Position numbers and translations under genes: made by a program. Of a stretch of DNA of 64,000 nucleotides, positions 47,001 through 60,700 are shown piece after piece. The notes under the pieces were generated by a model. The model saw only the letters and a program-made list of their open reading frames with translations. It did no database searches and had not been told where the DNA came from. Location: the NCBI GenBank assembly GCA_000708835.1, contig DF237381.1, forward strand, positions 1-64,000, read 5' to 3'. Every line of letters begins with the position of its first letter. Position 1 is the stretch's first letter. The stretch is from Klebsormidium nitens. Taxonomy: Eukaryota; Streptophyta; Klebsormidiophyceae; Klebsormidiales; Klebsormidiaceae.

Positions 47001-47713
47001 GCTGAGAAGAACTTAGACTATGTTGAATGACAGTACAATCTGGAGGATCGAATGTGTGAAAGCTGTGCGGATTGAATTAATTACAAGTTTACCAGCAAGC
47101 ATCTCACCTTATTACTGCCAGGCCGCCACTTTGACTTCCAGTCCTTGCCCTTCTCCCTTGACCCCCCCTGCTGCGCCTCATCCTCAACCTTTGCAACTTT
47201 TGGGATTGGACTTTCAAGAATCCTCTCTGAAATAATGATATCACGGTACAGCCGCCTCAGCAACACTAGCACCTCTAACCGCCGCAGCCTCTCCTCAGTC
47301 TCTGCAAAAATCTTCTGCCCCTCGAGAACAGTCTCCACCGGCTTGATTGCCCCGCTGCTCAGCCCATTCTCTGAGACCGCCTCAGAAATGGCACGGGCGT
47401 GAGACGGCCGCCGCCGGCGCTTAGGGTTAGCGACGAGTGGCTCAGATTTGAGGAACTGAGAGGATCCATAAGCAGATGCAGAGCTCAGAGCAGGAGATGC
47501 AGCGGGTCTGAGACTAGGTGCAGAGCTCAAAGCAGGCCTGCATGGGTAGCTGACAACCCGAGGTCCTTCACAAAAAGTGTTCGCCCGGTTCCAGATGCAG
47601 GAAAACTGTGGATGCTTAAATGTCGCAACCTTGGGGTGCTTCCTCTCTGCCAAAGAAGCATGCAGCACTCCTGGCCCACAAGCAGGGCTGGCAAGGTTCA
47701 CGACCAGAACCAT
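38097..47713 (-). CDS. LETM1-like membrane protein (plant type)
   Basis: Eleven exons join in frame: 47713-47108, 46336-46214, 45375-45217, 44266-44111, 43646-43482, 43155-43036, 42456-42360, 41133-40892, 40187-40071, 39172-39018 and 38451-38097, about 764 residues. The N-terminus is rich in Ala, Ser, Pro and Arg and poor in acidic residues, like an organelle transit peptide. Long helical and coiled-coil-like sequence follows ([38 protein letters not shown]). The LETM1-like core lies in exons 9-10: [20 protein letters not shown], then [20 protein letters not shown] with an Ile/Pro-rich membrane segment and [18 protein letters not shown]1 proteins sit in the mitochondrial inner membrane and affect cation exchange. 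This longer plant type is less characterised and could be plastidial. Exons 4, 8 and 10 have echo arrays upstream. A short additional exon between exons 8 and 9 cannot be excluded. Confidence 0.75.
39173..39640 (-). repeat. Exon-10 head echo array in LETM1-like gene (3 copies)
   Basis: In gene direction, copies of the LETM1-core exon head lie upstream in the intron, with exon-like 5' ends at about 39326, 39480 and 39624 against the real 39172. The period is about 154, 154 and 144 bp. The nearest copy covers about 110 bases (plus-strand landmarks CAAAATGTCCTTGGTCGTGC and GGTGATGGGGATGAT). The farthest is much worn. The bases specifying the conserved TTKDILV stretch are recognisable in the first two copies. 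Confidence 0.85.
41134..42005 (-). repeat. Exon-8 head echo array in LETM1-like gene (5 copies, ~172-bp period)
   Basis: Five copies precede the real exon (5' end 41133) in gene direction, with exon-like 5' ends at about 41326, 41494, 41668, 41841 and 42002. Spacings are about 193, 168, 174, 173 and 161 bp. Each covers roughly 100-110 bases with plus-strand landmarks GATGTCCTCTGC (acceptor and exon start), CTCTCGTCCTCATCCG and GAACTCGGCGACAAGCA. The copies encode versions of [20 protein letters not shown], and the nearest is open through the whole block. Several could pass for real exons. Confidence 0.9.
44267..44690 (-). repeat. Exon-4 head echo array in LETM1-like gene (4 copies)
   Basis: Copies of the exon-4 start (encoding QSKKGLG and, in the nearer ones, LPDTSAV) occur in gene direction upstream, with 5' ends near 44340, 44415, 44536 and 44675 against the real 44266. 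Plus-strand landmarks are GCCCCTTCTTGGACT and CACTGC(G/A)CTCGTGTCGG. Spacings are uneven, about 74, 75, 120 and 140 bp, so unit length is not fixed even within one array. Confidence 0.82.
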
Positions 47714-48750
47714 GATTCGAAGGGGCCCCTCGGCAGGGCTCAGTATTCAGATGACACACCACTCGAAGAAGCTGCACCTATAGATGTCCGGGCCGAGCAG
47801 CATCTCAGAGGAGCAAACCTCGACCAGGCTTGAGGACGGCGTTTACTTTCCTTTTCACCTTCTTATCATGAGCAGCCCCTGAAAGCAGCTGTAAAGGATT
47901 CCCCCCTTCGAGATCAGGCGCTCCTTAATTGCGCAACCACCTCATCCTTCTGAATTTCCTGCACCCAGCAGAAACGAGGCGCCAGCTGGGCCATCCGCCC
48001 TATCCACCCCCTTTCCCAGCCGCTTGCATTTGTGAAATGGACAGATGGCAGCCCTTGAGAAACTTGAAGCCAGCTGCGCGCCACGTAGACAGGCAACTGC
48101 CAAGGCATTACCAGGCGTATCTGACCATCTTCGAAAGTTGCACCGTCGATTAATGGATCTGCTCGCTCACCCTGAAGCGCAGTCGATGGGAATGAACGGG
48201 ACAAGAAACCGGTTAGATCGCCGCCGGGAATGGTTGAGACCCAAGGTTCGAACGATATATGCTGAAAACGGAGGGCCCCGCTCTAGATGCATCTCTAGTT
48301 CGAACGTCGAAGTCCATTCTTGCGCGCACACTTGTCACTAGGCTGCAGGCTGCAGCAGTGCAGGCAATTGTGCCGGGGCCTGCTTTTTGCTCATGGGCGC
48401 GCAAAATTTTCGCCAGCTTTTGCTGAGCGGCATTCAATGGCGTCCAGTGCGCCGCTGCCAGCACTAGCGAGCGCCGGTTATCGCTGGCGAAGAAGGCAGA
48501 CTGTCCAGTGTGACTCGGGCTGGCGAAGATCGGTTTTACTTAGTTGGCCCAAACTGTAAGCTAATACCTCTGGTAGGGCCAACTGTAAGCTAACAACTCT
48601 GGTACCCCGTACGCTTTATCCAGGAGTTCTTCATGCAAAGCATCATCCATGGAGCTGAAATGCATGATTGTAAGGCGTAAGGGCGTGTGAGCGTTGTTGC
48701 TTGATAACCTTGTCATTTCATTGAATCTGTTGCCTGAGGGGGCAGTCGAA
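47714..48750. promoter_or_regulatory. Divergent promoter region between LETM1-like and SEN1-like genes
   Basis: The two genes start 1.04 kb apart in opposite directions, so this interval must contain both promoters. No TATA-like element could be assigned with confidence. One minus-strand frame within it is listed separately as a weak candidate gene. Confidence 0.5.
47914..48204 (-). CDS. Weak candidate small ORF in the divergent promoter region
   Basis: A 96-codon frame with protein-like composition (PWQLPVYVARSWLQVSQG; HFTNASGWERGWIGRMAQLA; VQEIQKDEVVAQLR). I recognise no family, no flanking exon is evident, and it lies between two divergent starts. It could be a small gene, a fragment of one, or chance. 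Transcript evidence would decide. Confidence 0.2.
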   Translation of the reverse strand: MSRSFPSTALQGERADPLIDGATFEDGQIRLVMPWQLPVYVARSWLQVSQGLPSVHFTNASGWERGWIGRMAQLAPRFCWVQEIQKDEVVAQLRSA

Positions 48751-51700
48751 ATGGCGGCTCCTCAGATGCGCAAACTCTCACTGGAAGAAGCAGCACCGCA
48801 AAGAAAGGACTTGGAGAGGAGGTGGAATCTGCTTGAAGATGCGGCAGCGAATGGAAGTGAAGACGAGGAAACGGAGAGGGCAAAAGAGCAGTGGTATGTT
48901 GATTTATATCCGAACCATGAGGAACACGAGATTCAAAGCGGCGGAGCATGCATTGCACCATGCTCTTGCAATGTGCAAAGAGTTCATGCATAATGGGTGC
49001 AATTCAACGTCGGGAACCACTAAGTTCGCTCACTTTCTTTGCCCTTCGAAGGCCCTGCTACCACCACATTTTCTGACGGACTGAAAAGTGCAAGCAGCTT
49101 TGCACACACTTGGCCTCCCATTCCCCTAGCCTCAGCTATTAAAACCAGACACATTAGACTCTTTCAGGCACAATTACTCGCAGCTTGTCGTTAAGACTTG
49201 AAGACTTACAAGGAAAAGATGTTGGGCTCCATGAATTCATCAGATTCCCCACCATTTCATCGCAGCCTCCAGTGCAATGACCACCTCTTGGACAGATCTT
49301 TAGCGTTTGTCACCATCGTCTCCAACCCCTCTTGATCTACAAGGAGAATTTATACCGGTTGACGCTTCCTCTTTCTATACAAAGGCCGACTACCTTATGC
49401 GCTTCTCACCTTTCACACTGCATCTGAGTGCGAGTTTGCCAAGACCTTTTTCTTCACTTTCGATGCGCCATGAAGGCATTTGCAGCGAGGGGGTGAACAT
49501 CACAAGACTGACAAAGCAAAGGGCAGGCGCCGCTGACGTTGACGATGAATGTTTGAAGTGGACTTTCTGACAACGCCCCCTTCACGTTCTGCAGGTTCCT
49601 GGACGCTTTGCTCTTTCTCGCTAAGGCCCCCCTGGAGCAGCACTCCTGGTGCCAGTTCAGCGACCTATCGTCCCTGGCGTTGGAAAGCTTCTACCACTAC
49701 TACAGCAACCCCAATCAGGCCCTCAGTCTGGTGTGGCAGCGGTGGTGTCAAGAGCTGCGCAGCTGCGACTCGTGCGTCCATACGTACCAAAGGTGAGAGC
49801 CAGAGGGCCTCTGATGGTCAGGAAAGGCTGCACGGAATTGTTATCGTCAAAGTGATGTTCTTTTCCCACTTGTTTCCATCCTGAATGACGTGGCATTTGA
49901 TCATCTTTGTGGTAGAGGGGAGATAGAGAGCCTTTCAAAGCTGGCTAGTCTTGCTTCTGGAGGGAGAGCCACTGAGACCATCAAAGGGATTGCCCAGTCA
50001 CCAACTCTGATGCTCATCATCAAAGTTGCTGTGCTTCATCTCAACAATATGTGCAACTTCGAAAAATCCTCATTCGGGAGAAGCTGACAATCTCCGTGCG
50101 GTCTTGAAAAGAGCTGGTTTTATGGGATCCGCTTATTGAATGCTTCCGACATCTCGTCAACGCCTTTTGACTTGTCTTCAATCTTAAGGGCAAGCTGTTA
50201 TTCTCAGACGACACTGAGCTGCTCTCATCACAATCTGAGAAATTGCCGAGCAGTCTCTTAAAACATGTTGCGACAAGTCCAGAAAGATGGGAGTCCTGTC
50301 ACCGAGGAGCTGTTCCTCCGAAAGCAGTCGTTGCAAACTCACAAGCTTTGTCTCCCGTTACAACTTTGTTCCGCTTCACTATGTTCCAACGGATTGCAAG
50401 TGTCTGCTCCGAGGAAGAATAAGAGAGGAGTTCCATGGGCCCCCTGCTACGAAGAAACTGATGTCTGTCCGAAAAAGCGACCATTAGAAAGTCACACTTT
50501 CTTGAACTTGGTATCCAGATCCGATTCTGGCTTCTCTTTGCCACGTCCTGACGACTTACGTCAAATTCTTGCAGGTTCAAGGAGGAAATTAGGGAGGGCA
50601 TCAATGAGGCCCTGCCATGGAGAATCTCTTACTCTGTCCAGAAAAGCGACTGCTGAAGAGGCACAATCGTTGTCAACCTGATACGACTTTGAGCCGCTCT
50701 CACCACGTTCTGATACCTTGAGATTCTACCCAAAATCAATTCAGACCATTCTTCATTTCGGCGCAGGTCCAAAGAGGAATTGAGGGATGCGTTCGATGGG
50801 GGCCCTGCCAAACGAAGAGCTATTCTCCGTCCTGAACAGTGAATGCTGAAGCGTTGCAGCTTCCATTTCTTGTACTTCAACGATTAGCTGCTCTCATCAC
50901 GTTTGATGATAAGCATGATTGTCGCAGGTCGGAAGGAGGGCTTTAGGGACGAGGTACGTGGGGAGCTTGCCTCGGAGGAGCTGTCCTCGGTCTCGGGAGG
51001 CGACTGCTGAACGGTCACGACTACCGAAATCAGTGTTCAGAAACGAGTTTGTGCTTGTTTTCACAACATCTTGACGAGTTACATCAAACCGTTGCAGGTC
51101 CAAGGAGGAACCCAAGTGAGGCGTTTGACGGGGGCGCTGCCACAGAGGAGCTCCGTTTTGTCCAGAAAAGCGATTGCTGAAAACTCACAGCCGGATACTT
51201 CTTTCAGCTGCTCTCCTCACGTTTTGATGAACCTTAAATTGTTTAACCATTCTCTATACTTTGTCACAGGTCCAAGGAGGAACTCAGAGAAGAGTTCGAT
51301 GGGGGCCCTGCGACAGAGGAGCTGTTCTCCGTCCTGGACCGTCTCGACCAGGAGAGGGTGTCGCAGCAGCTGAAAGAGATCAAGGCGCTGTTTGAAGCCG
51401 GCAACTACGACCCTGAGCAATCGGCAGACCTGATCTTCCCAACCATTTATGAGGTACCTCGCTCTTGACCACGGCTGATTCTAGTTATTCTGAGTGCTGC
51501 CAAAGCCGTTGTAAAGTTGTGAGGGCGAGCATGCGGTTATGTGGACGTTTTGAGGTGCTCAAAACGGATATGCTCGGGGATCAATAAGTAGGAACGCGTG
51601 TCTGTTCATGCGGAGATGGTAGTGGGGCGCTGTATGGAAAGACATGAGCAGACTTCAAGCGTCGACCTACGGCCTGGGCTGGAGTGGACTCGTGGTCTGA

Positions 51701-54700
51701 CGAATCATGAGGAAATGTGGCGGAGTCCGTGTAGGGCCATCTAACAAGAACATTAAGCGCGCCCGGCTAAGTGATGCCTATCGCTTCGAGTTTATTAGCG
51801 CAGCAAACAACGGAGTCTGGGTAGGGGCTTCTTACAGACGGAAAGACGCGTCCCGACCAATGTCTTCTTCTCTCTAGGTGCTCAATTACCCTGCAATCCT
51901 AGGAGATGCAGAAATGGACCGACAAACCAACACGTACAAAGCCAAGATTAAAATCAATACTAAAAATGCAGCTCAACGGACTGAATAGTGTAAATATTTA
52001 GGTGCTCAATGACCCTGCGATCCTGGAGGATGCAGAGGTAGACCGACTTGTGGCCCCGGTTCTGTGCTTTCCCATACCCGAAGCCGAAGTCAAACACTTA
52101 TCTGGGATTTACGCGGCAATTGACGGACCATCATTGTGTCTTTTTCCAGGTGCTCAACTACTCTGCAGTCCTAGAAGACGCAGAGGTGGACCGACTTGTG
52201 GACCCAGTTCTGTCGTTCATAATCCAAGCCAGAACAAGCGCTTTTCTACTAGTGCAGCAAGCAACGGACTGACCAGTACATCCTCTCTCCAGGTGCTCAA
52301 CTATCCTGCGATCCTAGAAGACGCAGAGGTGGACCGACTTGTGGCCCCCGTTCTGTCGTTCATGGACCAAGTACACGCTATCTCGATCGGGGAGTACCGA
52401 CCGGCGGGCATCTACTCGCTGCTGTTCCATAACAGCCCCGAAGGGCGGGCAGTCGCGACGCGCCTCGCAAAGACGACTCCTCCGTTCAGGTAAGTCAGTG
52501 AGTGTGTGAGATTTGGAGGGACTTGTCAGTACTAACGATTGAACGACTTTCAAGTATTGTAACCGGTCCTCAGACTGACCTGGTTCCTTTGGGGATGTCG
52601 AGTCAAAAAACCTTCTTTGCTGGAACTTCAAAAACCTCGGCCCAAGGTGCTCGACTGGGAGGTAAACATAAATGGCCGAACCTGCATACGCCAGAGTCCC
52701 GTCTTCCGACTCTTTTGCAAGTTATATACAGCTTCTATCGTCCCACAGACGTCCCTTTTCCGTTCTTGCAAGGACGGCCAAATGTAGGAAAGGGCTCCGA
52801 AAACCAGTTCAAGTGAGGAGGGACCCCCAATCTTCCTCTGCGGGCGTGGCCAGGAAGTGGAGGCCGTCCGTCGGATCCTGCTTCGTGAACTTAATTGAGT
52901 TCCTGAAGGCGGCTCGAAAAAGGCCAACGGCAAATGAAATTTGTGTCAAGAAAGAAAACGTTGCTCGAACAGGGGCGATGATATTCTGCCTGCAGGGATG
53001 GCCAGGAACTGGAGATTGTCCAACCGATCCTGCACCGCAAGGTTGCACTCCTGCAACAGCTGGCGGGCTCGGCGGCCATCCACGTGGATGGCGGAGGACA
53101 GCTGCCAGAAGAGAAGCTGGCTATCTTTGGCGGTCGGCCCGCACGCCCGACTCGAGTCCAGGAGCACCTCCCACTGTGGTTGGGACTTTCGACTTTGTAA
53201 GTGGACTCATTGGAGTTTATCAACTGGTTCTTTTGGGTCACAGTTTGCGTGTTTAGAAAAAAGCCGTCGACAGCAGAATCTAGGTGATATGTTTTTATGC
53301 TTATAAGCAGAAAGATAGCAGGATCTAGGATCTCTATTTTTAGCTTGTAACTAGAGAGATAACGCAACGAGTTAACTCTTCCTACAAGTCTTACACTGTC
53401 GGTCAAGTTTTGCATCATGACTGCGAGACAAGACGATTTCAAAGTCTGTCGTCGCATCCGAACATCTCAACCAGCAACCGGAGAAGCCGTTTTGATGACT
53501 GTAGTGAAGGACTGACCGTCCCGAATCTGCTTATAGATCATAAAGAGATTCAACAATCTCTATTTTGTTTGCAGCCTGGAGTTGCTCGAGCCAGCCGCGA
53601 TGCTTGGAGGCCTGGTGGAGCGTCACCCTGACGTCGTCAGCACTGTCCTTAACCAGGCGAGCGAACCCGGAAACCCCGCCTTCAACGTCGCGCTCAAGTG
53701 CCTCAAGCTGCTCTTCCAGGGAGTTGGTAAGTGATAGTTTGCACTCGTTCCATGTTGTTGTTATAGAAACAGCTTGTCGGGATCAAGTGCTTTGTCGATA
53801 AGCCTTTGTCAGGGGTGTTAGTAAGCTGAGCGACCGTACGTGCGGTAAGCAGATAGAGGAGTTGTCTGTGCTGAGCCAGGGCACTGGTAACACAAATGAA
53901 GAAGCGGGTTCCGATGGTCGTTAAGCAGACAGGCAAGCCCTTGTCTTTGAACGGGCCATCCATGACCAAGAGCTGTTGTATCGCCGCTTACTGGCAAGCA
54001 GACAGGGTGAGAAGTTGAGCACGTCTAGCTCTCATTCCGTCGATGGATGAGCGCGCTGTCGAAGACCTTCCAGATTATTCTAACAGCAACCGAGCAGCCT
54101 ATGTTATGAGGTCTCTCTTGCGCTGACTCTCCTACTATTCCTAAAAGAAGCTGCTGCTGAGAAAGTACCTTTGCTGTCGTGGGCAGGTTACCGACTGTGG
54201 TGGGACACCGACTTTACCCCAAAGGTTGTGCGTTCCACCCTCGTGAGCCACTGCAACACCAGCCGCAAGGAGAACCTGCACCTCACTATCTTCCAGCTCT
54301 TCGAGCCGTTCCTGCAGGTTAGGGAAGCGACACTCTGGTAACCCACTTGCAATCATCTGGAGCTCTTTCCGAACGGTTCTCCACTTGTTTGCGAAATCAG
54401 TCGTTCGACTGGATGCGGAAATGCAAAATACCGTTTGACGCATGATGGTGCGCTGGGTGGCTTGAATGGTAAAGTGGCGCTGATGCAGGTCTTTCGTTGG
54501 TGACAGCTGTGCTCGAATCGGGATTTGAGATTGACAGAGAAGGTTGCGTCACCTTCCTGCCTTAAAAAGGCATTCCTTTGTGTTCCTTCGTCTCTTTTGT
54601 CTTCTTGTGGCGTGCTGGCAATCTACCTCTTTCGTTCGTGTTTGCGAACAATGGCAGATAGCGGAGGCGATTGAACATCGGACGCTGTAAAATTCAGACG

Positions 54701-57700
54701 CTTTGAACAGTTTGCGGTTGTTTGCAGTCCTTGGAAGTGGATCGGAACACGAGCGACGAGTTCTACGACGAGCGGGAAACGCTGCTGAAGTTTCTGACGA
54801 AGCAGGTCGCCAACAGCGCTAGTTTCTCGGGCGTGGTGAAGAGCAAGGGGCTTGAGGTAAGATGGGCCTTGCCTCTCTCCGAGCCACATCCGCTCTTTCC
54901 ACATAAAGTCAAGGAGATGAAGGAGACCGCCACTGGATATGGGTGGCTGTGATGTGTTCGCTTGCATTGTTACGATTTCTTTCAGCGAAAGTTCAACTGC
55001 TCTTGGTGTTTGAATGCATCAGCACGTTGTCCCCGGTAAGTCGCAAGAATGGCACTCAGCTTGACATTTGAAAGAAGGTCCACTTCCGTAGTGTATGTGC
55101 TCCTTGAAGAGTCGTCTTTCAACTCCTGCCTTCATCAAGCGTGCCTGATCGACAGTATCGTTAGTCTTCAAGCTGCCTGTTGCTGCAGTTAGAAACCTGG
55201 TCATCCAGGCCTTCGACCATTGTCGAAGTATACTCAGACTGGAGAAGATGACGTTTTAAGTACATCATCATCAGACCATCTTGTATGTTCCCCGCAGGTC
55301 GCGTTCCGCATCATCCAGAGAGGCTACACGCTTGTCCCCCCTATGCCACCAAGCGACCTCACTCCCTTCTGGGCCCCCCCTTTGGTCGCCTCGCTCAACA
55401 ACCCCGCCACACAAGAAACCCTCCGGACACAGGCTGTCGAGCTCATGTCTACCATCGTCGTTTTCGACTCGTCCGCACTCTGCTCGGCCGTTTTCCCACC
55501 AGCGCCCGGTTTCTCCGGGGCTTCCGACTTAGTCGCTTACCTTCCCGGCTCAAACGCTACCCTAGGCCCGCAGCCCAGCTCCGGCCAGGAACCTCTAGAG
55601 GTTCTCGAGGGCCAGCCCGCGGAATCCGGCTGGGGTGCGGAGTGGGCCACTCTAGAAACCGCGGCCGGCAGCTACGCCAAAGAGCACTTCCACCCTCCCG
55701 CGCTCTGGCAGGCCCTGTTTCTGGCTGCGCCGCCGGTTAACTTTCCGGGTTTGCTAACCAAGGCCGTTCTCTGGGCTGCCACAAGACTGGCGCTCCTGGA
55801 GGAGGCGGTTGGGTTGAACCCTGACCAGACTGCAGCGGATGGCGCCAAAGACTGGCCCTTCGTCGTGGTTGAGAACGATGGGAAGAAGGTGTCGAACGTC
55901 GTGGAAGCTTCTAGGGAAGGTCGGAAAGACCTGGTGGTGTTGTACAGAAGGTGAGGACTGAAGTTTTTTAAGCTCGCCTTTCAGAGATGCAGATTGTGCC
56001 TGCTAGCCTCTCATAATTCTCTACCTGCTCTCTTCTTCTTCTTGTATCTTTCCATATACCTTTTCTGTTCTCATTCTCGCTTTTTGTCCGTTGGAGGCTG
56101 TCCCGCTTTGCCCGTTCTGTAGTGTTCGTGTTCCATTTGTACCATGTCCGTTTGAAACATGCTATCATTTCGAAACGGTCAGGATACACACTTACGTGAT
56201 GAGCGTGACTAATTCTCGTCAAATCCATGAAAGCGGACTTGAAAGGAAGGACTTTCGAGTTACCCTGCGGTTGTAAGGCATCTCGTGGCACAGCAGCCTT
56301 TTCAGCACGATAGGAGAGGATCTCAGTTGAACAATCGCCGTCCAACACTTACTCCGTAATAACCTTGAGCAGTTTTGGGTGCTTCAAAGTCAAGCTCAGT
56401 GTCGCAATTTCTTTTCTCTGATGTTGTTGGTCAGGGGGAGTATCGATTTACTCTCCTTTCAAATCCTGAAAAACTTTCAACCATACAGTCAGCACATTCA
56501 ATGTTAGACAGGAGACTCTATCATGCGCGCAGGTGTACGGCGGCATATCTGGACCACCTCCGACAGCGATCTGTGGATGGTGACGTGGCGGTTTTGCAGG
56601 CCCTCGAGTGGGAGACCTGGATTGCCGAGAGTCTAATCATCCTTCTCCTTGATCCCACTGCAGTGAGTTTGACTTCGCTTTCTTCTTCTACAACCTTAGC
56701 GCAGCGCTGTCTCTGTGATGTCAGAAGTTTCAAGGGCTCCATTTGCTTGCTGGCTGCGAAAAGCACGTTGATGGGTGCTTTGATCTTTTCTACCCCTTGT
56801 AAAACTGCACGGATCAGCCTCTCGCTTAAGGCAGAAGTTCAAAGCACGTCTTTAATATGCTCAAACGTATGACATTCTTTTCGGCAACTTCGTACGTTGA
56901 TGGAACGGCGTAGATCGTGTAGATCATCTGGCTGCAAGACTCTACCACCTGGCTCCCGCTGTAAACGGATGGACTGCGCTAACTGCCGGAACGAACTTGG
57001 ATGCGTGCAGCTCATCCGGAATGCGGACCGGGAAGTTTTGAAGTACTTCACAGCGGACGCAACTTTGGACGGGGGCCTGCGGACCCTGTGTGCGGACGCC
57101 CCTGCCGCACGCGCCGTCAGCGAGGGGATCTTCAAGGCGTCAGAAAAGGTGAGCTGCCCACAACCGACTCGAATGAAGGGTTTACTGCAGGGCCAGATAG
57201 GGACTTTCCTATTTCGAGTGGGTTCGCTAGCCTTGGTACTTGCGTTGGCCCCAGTATGCCCCCAGTATGCGTTCAGAAGGATACCTGGCCCGTCCTCCGG
57301 TAAGCCGATGGGTCGGACGTTCCTTCACCTTGTTAGCGTTCGGTTTGCAAGCAATTCGACTCTTGAAGCATAGCGTCCGGATTCCGCTTCGTCAAACCCA
57401 GCTGCTTTTGGGCGGCTCCTCACAAAAGCCGTTCAGGGAGAGTATCAAGAAACTAGAGGGCGGACTTTTGATCTCCTCCCTTGAAGCGGTGCCTGTTCGC
57501 GACCTTCGTTTCTGATAAGCTGCGAATGGCCAGATTCCACTAGAATCGCCTTGCTTGAAGCTCTCTCAGCGCTCCTACGTTTCTGTGCAGCTCCTACACA
57601 TGGGCTTCCCCAAATGCTCGCGGGGCTCCCAACTCCTGTGCTTCTACGCCTCGAAGCTGCTGCGAATCAACTCCTCCAACGAGCAAGACGCTGCCGAAGG

Positions 57701-60700
57701 CTCCACGGAACACGTGACGCTTTGGGCGATTGCGTGTGCGCGAATCGCAGAGGGCCTATGGCCGCTGCTCCTGCGGGTCCTTGAAGGAAGTCGACCCGCA
57801 GCTGAAAGCTTTGAGGTGCGTGATCCGCTTGTTGACACATCAATCCGACTACGTCCGCAGGTCAAGGCACGGTTTAGGACACGGGTCCGCACCGAAAAAC
57901 GTCTCCTTTTAGCCTCGCTTGTGTCTTACTCCAATCAGCGAGTACTATTGTCTGACGACTGCTTTTGAATTCGTGTCAACTCATTACAATCGGGGTCTTG
58001 AATCAGCCTCAGTAGTCTCTTGAAGTTCTCAGTTTGTGGTCGATTCGTAGATTGTCGTCAAGTCAGTCCTTCCTCTTTGCCAGATTGCTTGATGAACCTG
58101 TGCAGTGACTATCTTAAACTGTTCGTTCTTCAGAATATTGTGAAAGCAGTTAGTCTTAGTTGAGGTGGTACATCTCTCAAGGAAGTCTTGATTCTCCAAT
58201 AACGCCTTGCATCCCAGCCACGAAGCCATGACTTCTGGAAACACTTTTCAAAGATGACTTCTTCACATCCGACTAGTTGACTGCTTTAACCACCAGCCTA
58301 TAATAGTCTTGTTGTCAACGCTCATTAACATTTCCATCCGATCGCTCAAATAAGAACCATAGAAGGGCACGCCTTTCCCTTATCCAAAAGCGGCTTCGCT
58401 TCTGAACCCCCGACCCGTCTCCACACCAAACAGCCGGGCCCCACCGCCCAGGGCTTGCTCCCGGTTGCCGACTACCTCATTAGCGCGTCCCTTTTCCAGA
58501 GGCTGATAGTCCACGTGTTCGAGGCCTTCGTGGCCACGTGGCCGTTCATCCGCCACCGGGCACTTCCCGGGGCGGCGCTCGGGCGCCCCAGCGTCCGCGG
58601 TGACGTCAGCACACCGGGCGCCGCTGACGTCAGCAGCCCGGTCAGGGCCAGGGGTGACGTCAGCAGGGCGCCCGGTTTCGGGTCCCCGGCCAGGACGCCC
58701 TCGGTGTTTGACCTGGTCGAGGGCGGCCGGTTGAAGCCCCCGGGGCATCAGGGCGACGAGTGGCTGGTGGATTTTGTGAAGTGGGGGGACGTGACCCGGC
58801 CCGCGGTGCGGCGGCGATGGATGGAGTGCATTGAACTGGTGGGGTGTGAGATGGTGGACGCGGGAGCAAGGCTGCCGGCGGCGGCGAGGGGCGTCGTTCG
58901 AGATCTTCTTGCGCCGAGTGAGTGTCAGGTTGCAAACAGTGTTGAGAGAAATGTCAAGCACAGCCTCTTCACTCGCTTCGCTTTGTAGCTTTTCCGTCTT
59001 TCTTTCACACTGTTCGTAGAAAGCGTTGATCCAAGATGGCAGCTCTGTGTGCTTTCAGAACGCGCAAACCTTGCAAAGCGGGGGAGCTGTATCTTTCGAA
59101 GAAGAGAATTGTGTCTTCTGTAGGCCTATTGATATATTGATTCTGTTGCTCATATGGCACTCCGCGTTCGAATAGGAGTTGTTGACGGTTGGAGCGGTTT
59201 CTTGCGTCGAATCAGAACATGCCGCTAGCAGAATCTCAACAGCTGGTGCTCAAACTGCAAAAGCACATCTGTTTTGAGCGCCCCATACCCCGCGCATCCC
59301 CTGCTCCGTCATCTTTGCTGAGTGTTCGCCTTCGAGAGAAATATTTAGCAATCCAAGTTCATAAGTCCGAATCTCTAAAATTTCAAAGTCGGAAACCCGA
59401 AATTCTGACCCTCTCGCCGTCTTTCCGCGCAGCTTCGAGCCTCTCCGACGAGCAACGCCTGGTCCTTTCCCAGTTCTTCCCCCACGAAGCCCCGGGCAAC
59501 CTCGGCCAAAGCGCTCTCGACTCGTTACCCTCCCGCCCCGCCCACGCATCGCCCCCCAAACCGGCCTTCCCGTTACGCCAACCCTCGTTCGAAACCCCAC
59601 CCCGCAGCAAAGCCCCCACCGCATCCCAGTCGCGGCTCACGACCAGTTTCCTCGAGGGGGGCTCGCCGCCAGCTCCAGCAGGGTTCTTCCAGCCCCCCCC
59701 CACGGCGGTGCCGCCAAAATCCCCCGCTATCGTCATCGATCTGGAGGAGGACGATCAGCCGCTCAGCCTCCGGAGAAAGGAAGCCCCGCGGGCTGGGAAT
59801 TCGCGACGGCCGATCGACCTCGAAACCGAGTCGGATTCGAAATCGAAAAGTAGATCAGATACAAAAACTTTCGTGCGGACGCCCGCTCAGACGCAGTCGG
59901 CGGAGGCGTCAACGAGCGGTCGCGAAAGCGCGGATAAAGAGGCGTCGAAGATGGCCGCGTCTTTGGCCGCGTTTGCAAACCGGGCTTCTAGTAGACCCTC
60001 CCCTTGGAGCCGCAACTCCGACACCCCGGGGGGGTCGAGGAGTGCTGCGACGCCAACTAACCGGACCCCACCGGCGCCGAACCGAACGTCGCCAATGTAC
60101 AGTAAGCGCGCGCCGCCTAGGTACCCCCAGCAGGTTAAGATAGACAGCATGTTGAGTCGGCAGCGGGAGGAGGAAGAACTAGAGCGGGTGTGGGCCGCTG
60201 CCGATGGGCTCGGCGGGTTCGGTTCCGCCGGCCCCGGGAAACGGAAAACCGATAGCACGGAAGCGTCACGGAAGCGGGAGAGCGACAGTAAACCTGCACC
60301 AGTAAAATCGCCAACCGTTCCAATGGTGCCGGGGGGGTCAGCTCCGCAGCCGGAAAGGCCTACGAACCGGGGGGGTGGAGACGAAGGCAGTTCTGTACAT
60401 AGTAGGGGGGTCCCCGTGCCTGGCCCGAAAGTGCCACAATTGCGTCCGGCAGCCCCCCGGAAGACGATGAGGATCGAGTTGCCGGGGGAGGGGCAGACGG
60501 CGAGCGCCAGGGCGCGCATGCGCAGGTGAGGCAGATGAATATTATGGGGTTGAAGATTGAGGCAGATAAAGCTTCAAGGTTGGTGAGATTGAAGGCCAGA
60601 TAACCTTGAAAAGCACCATCTCAATGCACCAATACATCATCTGCAGCCCTCCAAAAAAACGCTGGGTGTTGACAAAGGATGGGGCCAATTCTTATGTGAA

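Noticed and set aside
59887-60519. Minus-strand frame of 210 codons opposite the disordered SEN1-like exon
   Set aside because: Antisense shadow of a GC-rich Ser/Pro/Arg exon; no recognisable content.
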